Source: Methanobacteriota archaeon
GTDB lineage: Archaea > Hydrothermarchaeota > Hydrothermarchaeia > Hydrothermarchaeales > JACQPM01
DNA: 7,962 nucleotides
Assembly: GCA_016207475.1 (NCBI GenBank)
Contig: JACQPM010000128.1
Location: forward strand, 1-7,962
Direction of reading: 5' to 3'
Below, one piece after another: positions 5,258 to 7,962 of this stretch. The notes under the pieces are model-generated. The model had not been told where the DNA came from. It saw only the letters and a list, made by a program, of their open reading frames with translations, and did not search any database. The position numbers were made by a program, and so were the translations under genes. Position 1 is the stretch's first letter. Each line of letters begins with the position of its first letter.

Positions 5258-5926
5258 TTACTTCTTGAGGAGCCTCGCCTCCGCGTACTTGGCCACCACG
5301 TCCTTGAGCCCCAGCCCCAGGGCGATCCCTATGGCTATGCCCACCCCTATGGCGATGCCGTAGGAGATGGGGGTTACGATGGTGTATATGATGGTGGTCT
5401 TTACCTTGAGCTGATCAAGGGCCGTGACCACGATGATGAAGTAGAGGAAGACCCTCAAGACGAAGCCCACGGCGTTGATGTACTCCACCTCCAGCTCCCT
5501 GGTGGACTTCTTCAGGAAGTCTACGACGAAGTCCACGAAGATGAGGCCCACCACCAGGATGAGGAGCCCTGCCACCAGGTTCGGGATATAGAGGAGGGCG
5601 TCCTTGAGGAAGGAGGTGAGGAAGTCTATCTGGATGATATTCACCGAGAACATGATGAAGATCAGGTATATGAACCACCGGACAACCAGGTCGAAGAGGC
5701 TTACGACAGCCACCCCGCTCCTCTCTATGTACTCGCCCAGGGCGGTCTTCTTGAGGAGTTCGTCCAGGCCCACCTTCTCCATGGCCCGGGCCACAATCCT
5801 CCCCAGGAGCCTCCCTATATAGAGGCCTGCTACAAGTACTATGAGCGCAGCTACGAGCTTCGGGAAGAAGCGGATAGTACTAGCCACGGCTTCTTCCATG
5901 GCATTGTTCAGGATAGGATATACCAT
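5258..5926 (-). CDS. Small multi-helix membrane protein of the MscS-related TM_helix type (222 aa)
   Basis: Hydrophobic segments lie near residues 20-40, 74-95, 109-136, 151-172 and 176-206. Two resemble the conserved TM_helix repeat of MscS-related proteins (FPKLVAALIVLVAGLYIGRL and IPNLVAGLLILVVGLIFVDF). The last helix is a Gly/Ala zipper (GIAIGVGIAIGIALGLGL) like the pore-lining helix of MscS, ending in a short charged tail. The beta domain and cytoplasmic cage that follow this helix in true MscS are absent, so gating may differ or a partner may supply it. A mechanosensitive or ion-conducting membrane role is inferred. The ATG at 5926 has a clear GGAGG (5933-5937) six bases upstream. It is the first gene of the minus-strand cluster, 21 bases before the AMA ATPase. 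Confidence 0.8.
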   Translation of the reverse strand: MVYPILNNAMEEAVASTIRFFPKLVAALIVLVAGLYIGRLLGRIVARAMEKVGLDELLKKTALGEYIERSGVAVVSLFDLVVRWFIYLIFIMFSVNIIQIDFLTSFLKDALLYIPNLVAGLLILVVGLIFVDFVVDFLKKSTRELEVEYINAVGFVLRVFLYFIIVVTALDQLKVKTTIIYTIVTPISYGIAIGVGIAIGIALGLGLKDVVAKYAEARLLKK

Positions 5927-5932
5927 AGCGCA

Positions 5933-5937
5933 CCTCC
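5933..5937 (-). promoter_or_regulatory. Shine-Dalgarno site of the membrane-protein gene
   Basis: GGAGG (continuing GGAGGTG) on the minus strand lies six bases before the ATG at 5926. Further upstream on this strand, ATTATATCTC (about 5965-5974) is a plausible TATA element. It overlaps the thpR promoter, so the two transcripts are divergent and may compete. Confidence 0.6.
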
Positions 5938-5967
5938 AGTGCCGCTCTTTTATTTACTGGAGGAGAG

Positions 5968-5975
5968 ATATAATA
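5968..5975 (+). promoter_or_regulatory. TATA box of thpR
   Basis: ATATAATA is centred about 27 bases before the ATG at 5999, consistent with a leaderless transcript. A second run, ATATATATTTT at 5983-5993, lies too close to the start to act as the TATA box. Confidence 0.55.
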
Positions 5976-5998
5976 CAGGGAGATATATATTTTGCTAT

Positions 5999-6544
5999 AT
6001 GCGCTCCTTCGTAGCCGTCGATGTGAGGAATCCCCAGCTGGAGCAGGCCCTGGGAGAGCTGGGTTCCTTAGGGGCGGGGGTGAAGGTGGTGGCGTCCGAG
6101 AATCTCCACCTCACCCTCAAGTTCCTGGGGGAGGTGGACCCAGGCAGGGTGGACGAGATATATGGGGCCATGGAAGAGGCCCTCAGAACTTGCGCCCCTT
6201 TTCAGGGGGGGCTGAGGGGGCTTGGGGCCTTCCCGAGCCTCGGTAGGATGCGGGTCGTGTGGGTGGGCTTCTCGGAGGGGAGGGAGCGGATCTTGGAGAT
6301 ACAGGTGAGGTTGGAGGAGGCCCTGGCCAGGCTGGGCTTCAGGCCCGAGGGGAGGCCCTTCGACCCCCACCTGACCATAGGGAGGGTCAAGTCGCCGAAG
6401 GGGAAGGAGGAGCTCAGGGCCTTCGTCATGGCCCACCAGGCGACGGACTTCGGCACCTTCGCCGTAGAGCGGGTGGAGCTGAAGGAGTCTACCCTCACTC
6501 CCAAGGGGCCCATATACAAGACCTTGAAGGCCTACTCCCTATGA
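5999..6544 (+). CDS. thpR: RNA 2',3'-cyclic phosphodiesterase (ThpR, '2'-5' RNA ligase' family)
   Basis: A member of the 2H phosphoesterase superfamily, 181 residues, the usual size. Both catalytic H-x-T motifs are present: H37-L-T39 in ENLHLTLKFLGEV and H124-L-T126 in FDPHLTIGRVK. The opening RSFVAVDV strand is typical of the family. The family opens 2',3'-cyclic phosphates on RNA ends to 2'-phosphates and in vitro can join tRNA halves through 2'-5' links; the enzyme is cytoplasmic. The ATG at 5999 is chosen because RSF follows at once and the TATA box stands at leaderless spacing. The open frame extends back to 5939, but that part is promoter DNA. Its stop overlaps the start of the next gene by four bases (ATGA), so the two are cotranslated. 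Confidence 0.92.
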   Translation: MRSFVAVDVRNPQLEQALGELGSLGAGVKVVASENLHLTLKFLGEVDPGRVDEIYGAMEEALRTCAPFQGGLRGLGAFPSLGRMRVVWVGFSEGRERILEIQVRLEEALARLGFRPEGRPFDPHLTIGRVKSPKGKEELRAFVMAHQATDFGTFAVERVELKESTLTPKGPIYKTLKAYSL

Positions 6545-7041
6545 CCCTCGATAAGGATCGATATCGCACCCTGGTGAGGGAGGCCTTCTGCGTGGACCTG
6601 GCCCTCCTGGAAGGTTACCTCCACGAGAGGATCGATATCTCCAGGTGGGGCCCCAAGGGCTCCGAGATATACGAGGCCCTCGACTACCCCCTGGAGGACT
6701 GGAAGAAGGGGGTGGTGGAGGAGGAGATCGAGAGGGTGAAGAGAGAGTGGGAGGAGGGCGCGGAGGAGGTGGAGGTGGGGGGCGTTGGCAAGGTCAGGGG
6801 CGACATCCTCAGGGAGATGGAGAGGGAGAACCCCGCTGGCTGGGAACTGGCGTACGCCGGGCGCTTCAGGAGCGACCTCAAGTACCGGCGCTTCGTATAC
6901 CTAGAGAAGATGCGCCTTCTGGGGGGACTGACGATAGAACATTTTCTGGAGAGGTTCGAGCCCCAGCTCCTCCTCATCACCCCCCAGGAGTTCCGAATGG
7001 GGATGCAGCTGGAGGGGGAGCCTCCCCTGCCTCCACCATAG
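6541..7041 (+). CDS. Unrecognised 166-aa protein translationally coupled to ThpR
   Basis: The start ATG overlaps the thpR stop in ATGA. I do not recognise the family. It is a soluble, strongly acidic protein without Cys pairs, signal or membrane segments. The middle (about residues 58-100) is a long charged helix rich in Glu, Lys and Arg. Aromatic and hydrophobic residues cluster in the WELAYAGRF, YRRFVYLEKMRLLGGLTIEHFL and LLLITPQEF segments of the last third, which would be the folded core. It ends in a Pro-rich PPLPPP. The frame stays open upstream into thpR, but only this start gives a sensible product. Coupling to ThpR suggests a shared role in RNA-end or tRNA processing; that is inference from position only. 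Confidence 0.7.
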   Translation: MTLDKDRYRTLVREAFCVDLALLEGYLHERIDISRWGPKGSEIYEALDYPLEDWKKGVVEEEIERVKREWEEGAEEVEVGGVGKVRGDILREMERENPAGWELAYAGRFRSDLKYRRFVYLEKMRLLGGLTIEHFLERFEPQLLLITPQEFRMGMQLEGEPPLPPP

Positions 7042-7089
7042 TTTTTTTGAATTAATTTTCAACATAAGTAAATTTTCTTTCAAAAAAAA
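7042..7089. terminator. T-rich bidirectional terminator region between convergent genes
   Basis: Seven T (7042-7048) directly follow the stop of the 166-aa gene, with further T runs to about 7080, the usual archaeal termination signal on the plus strand. Eight A at 7082-7089 provide a T8 run on the minus strand for transcripts coming from the Lrp gene. Confidence 0.6.
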
Positions 7090-7151
7090 GCTTAAATACT
7101 AAAGATTTTAATGATAGAGTGGCAAATAAGTGCCATGGTGAAACCTCCGAT

Positions 7152-7180
7152 CCCGCGGGAGTTTCTCTTCCTCCCGCGGG
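7152..7180 (-). terminator. Perfect GC hairpin just past the lrp stop
   Basis: CCCGCGGGAG (7152-7161) and CTCCCGCGGG (7171-7180) form a 10-bp perfect stem with a 9-base loop. It begins 14 bases after the lrp stop codon. No T run follows closely on the minus strand (the T8 is about 60 bases on), so it may stabilise the mRNA end rather than terminate alone. Confidence 0.45.
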
Positions 7181-7193
7181 CTCCGCACCTCCT

Positions 7194-7631
7194 CTACAGG
7201 ACCAGATTGACCTTCTCCTTGTAGCACTCGAAGACGATGCTCGTCCTCACCTCGTTGATCCCCTTTATCCTGGATAGCCCCTTCTCGACCAGCTCCTTCA
7301 GGCTCCGCGTGTCCCGCGTCCTGACCTTCGCGACGACGTCGTACCCCCCCACAGTGGTGTAGACCTCCGTCACGTCCTCCAGCTCCGCCATCTCCTTTGC
7401 GACCGCGCCCGTGGATCCCGTCTCGCACCGCACCGCCAGGATGGCCGTGATCTCCTTCCCGTAGGCCTTCTGATCCAGGAGGACGGTGAAGCTCCTCACT
7501 ACCCCCCCCAGCCTCTTTATCCTCTTATGGACCGCCACGTCCGAGATCCGCACCTCCTGGGCGATCTCCTTGTAGGTCATCCGGGCGTTCCTCTGGAGGA
7601 TCTCCAATATCTTCCGATCCACCTCGTCCAT
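7194..7631 (-). CDS. Lrp/AsnC-family transcriptional regulator (145 aa)
   Basis: Residues 1-50 form the AsnC-type helix-turn-helix: MDEVDRKILEILQRNARMTY, then the KEIAQEVRISDVAVHKRIKRL recognition region. A linker strand and the RAM effector-binding/oligomerisation domain follow (ITAILAVRCETG, DVTEVYTTVGGYDVVAKVRT, IKGINEVRTSIVFECYKE). The length is normal for the family, which acts as dimers to octamers binding DNA and sensing amino acids or other small molecules. The ATG at 7631 is chosen because the conserved MDEVDRKIL begins there and GGAGG (7637-7641) lies 5 bases upstream. The frame stays open to 7826 but crosses promoter DNA. Autoregulation is likely given the palindrome in the upstream region. 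The effector and targets are unknown. Confidence 0.92.
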   Translation of the reverse strand: MDEVDRKILEILQRNARMTYKEIAQEVRISDVAVHKRIKRLGGVVRSFTVLLDQKAYGKEITAILAVRCETGSTGAVAKEMAELEDVTEVYTTVGGYDVVAKVRTRDTRSLKELVEKGLSRIKGINEVRTSIVFECYKEKVNLVL

Positions 7632-7685
7632 CCGGGCCTCCTCCGCCCCCCCTTTTAGAGATGCTGGGGCCCTCTCCGTTGCCAA

Positions 7686-7700
7686 GTTAGTTTTCCTAAC
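7686..7700. promoter_or_regulatory. 15-base palindrome upstream of lrp, candidate Lrp-type operator
   Basis: GTTAG-TTTTC-CTAAC has perfect 5-base arms around an AT-rich centre. This is the same layout as known archaeal Lrp-type sites such as that of Methanocaldococcus Ptr2. It lies 55-69 bases before the lrp ATG. Just beyond it GGGGCC-A-GGCCCC (7703-7715) is a second, GC-only palindrome. Confidence 0.45.
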
Positions 7701-7790
7701 CTGGGGCCAGGCCCCCGCCGCAGGGATGGGGGGGTAGTTTGTAACTCTACTGTTTCTTCCACTTCCGGTTAATAAAAATGTTTCGAAAGC

Positions 7791-7797
7791 TATATAT
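7791..7797 (-). promoter_or_regulatory. Strong TATA box upstream of lrp
   Basis: GGCATATATAGC on the minus strand is the best TATA element in the intergenic region and would start transcription near 7770, leaving a leader of about 140 bases before the lrp ATG. A weaker element (CTCTAAAAG, about 7654-7662) is closer to the start. The box is nearly symmetric and could also drive the rightward gene. Confidence 0.45.
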
Positions 7798-7903
7798 GCC
7801 TCCATGTACACTAATTCTTTGAGCAAAATCCGGAATATTCGTTCGAGATTTTAAGAATTTCGGGGGCGTTCCGGGTTTGAGAGGCGGAAAGAGGGGATTT
7901 GTG

Positions 7904-7962
7904 ATGGTCGTTCCAGAATCCGGGGTTGTCAGGGAGTTGGAAGCGAGGCCCAAAGACTCTAC
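7904..7962 (+). CDS. Partial CDS, first 19 codons of an unrecognised protein
   Basis: An ATG at 7904 follows GAGGGG (7891-7896) by 7 bases and opens a frame reading MVVPESGVVRELEARPKDS to the window edge. An ATTTTAAG element at 7848-7855 could be its TATA box, giving a short leader that includes the ribosome binding site. It is divergent from lrp, so it is a natural candidate target of that regulator. Too little is present for a family assignment. Confidence 0.45.
   Translation, partial: MVVPESGVVRELEARPKDS

Noticed and set aside
7135..7224. 29-codon plus-strand frame starting at ATG 7135
   Set aside because: It overlaps the hairpin and the end of lrp, has no ribosome site, and is Pro/Leu-rich without a recognisable pattern.
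7632..7826. 65-residue N-terminal extension of the Lrp regulator
   Set aside because: It lacks similarity to the family, crosses a palindrome and TATA-like DNA, and the ATG at 7631 has a GGAGG and begins the conserved domain.
7747..7953. 68-residue minus-strand frame at the right edge
   Set aside because: It covers the TATA boxes of the divergent control region and has no ribosome site or recognisable domain.
1..7962. CRISPR array, insertion sequence or prophage
   Set aside because: No regularly spaced direct repeats outside the coiled-coil gene, no transposase or integrase, and no terminal inverted repeats with target duplications were seen.

Overview
The window reads as archaeal chromosome. 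TATA boxes sit about 25-30 bases before several start codons or tRNA 5' ends, tRNAs lack an encoded CCA, and Arg is mostly AGG/AGA with Ile ATA common. The protein set also fits: an L35Ae ribosomal protein, an AMA-type AAA ATPase with a CDC48-like N-domain, a ThpR 2H phosphodiesterase and a short Lrp/AsnC regulator. GC-rich genes separated by AT-rich promoters, and charged proteins rich in Glu, Lys and Arg, suggest a (hyper)thermophilic euryarchaeote-like lineage. The exact lineage cannot be fixed from this sequence.

Layout. Positions 1-111 (-) hold the first 37 codons of an unrecognised protein, divergent from a 524-residue coiled-coil protein (173-1747, +). The coiled-coil gene is followed after 9 bases by the L35Ae ribosomal protein gene (1757-2143, +), whose basic tail overlaps what looks like the remnant of another coding frame. 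Next come tRNA-Arg(CCG) and tRNA-Phe(GAA), with two tandem hairpins of matching architecture filling the space between them. A GC-rich, foldable, non-coding stretch (about 2650-2795) follows, then a small zinc-ribbon protein gene (2841-3101, +) ending at a long inverted repeat.

A minus-strand cluster runs from 5926 down to 3178: a small multi-helix membrane protein of the MscS-related TM_helix type, an AMA-like AAA unfoldase, and a protein combining an N-terminal winged-helix-like region with a nucleotidyltransferase-like core. Spacings of 21 and 4 bases suggest one operon. Divergent from it lies thpR (5999-6544, +), overlapping by four bases an unrecognised 166-residue gene (6541-7041, +). 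This pair ends in T-rich DNA and faces a convergent Lrp/AsnC regulator (7194-7631, -). The regulator's leader holds a 15-base palindrome shaped like an archaeal Lrp-type operator. A partial gene starts at the right edge (7904, +).

The most interesting items are the paired inter-tRNA hairpins, whose outer stem shows a compensatory base-pair change; the unexplained GC-rich RNA-like segment; the broken coding frame under the L35Ae tail; and the membrane protein-AMA ATPase-nucleotidyltransferase operon.
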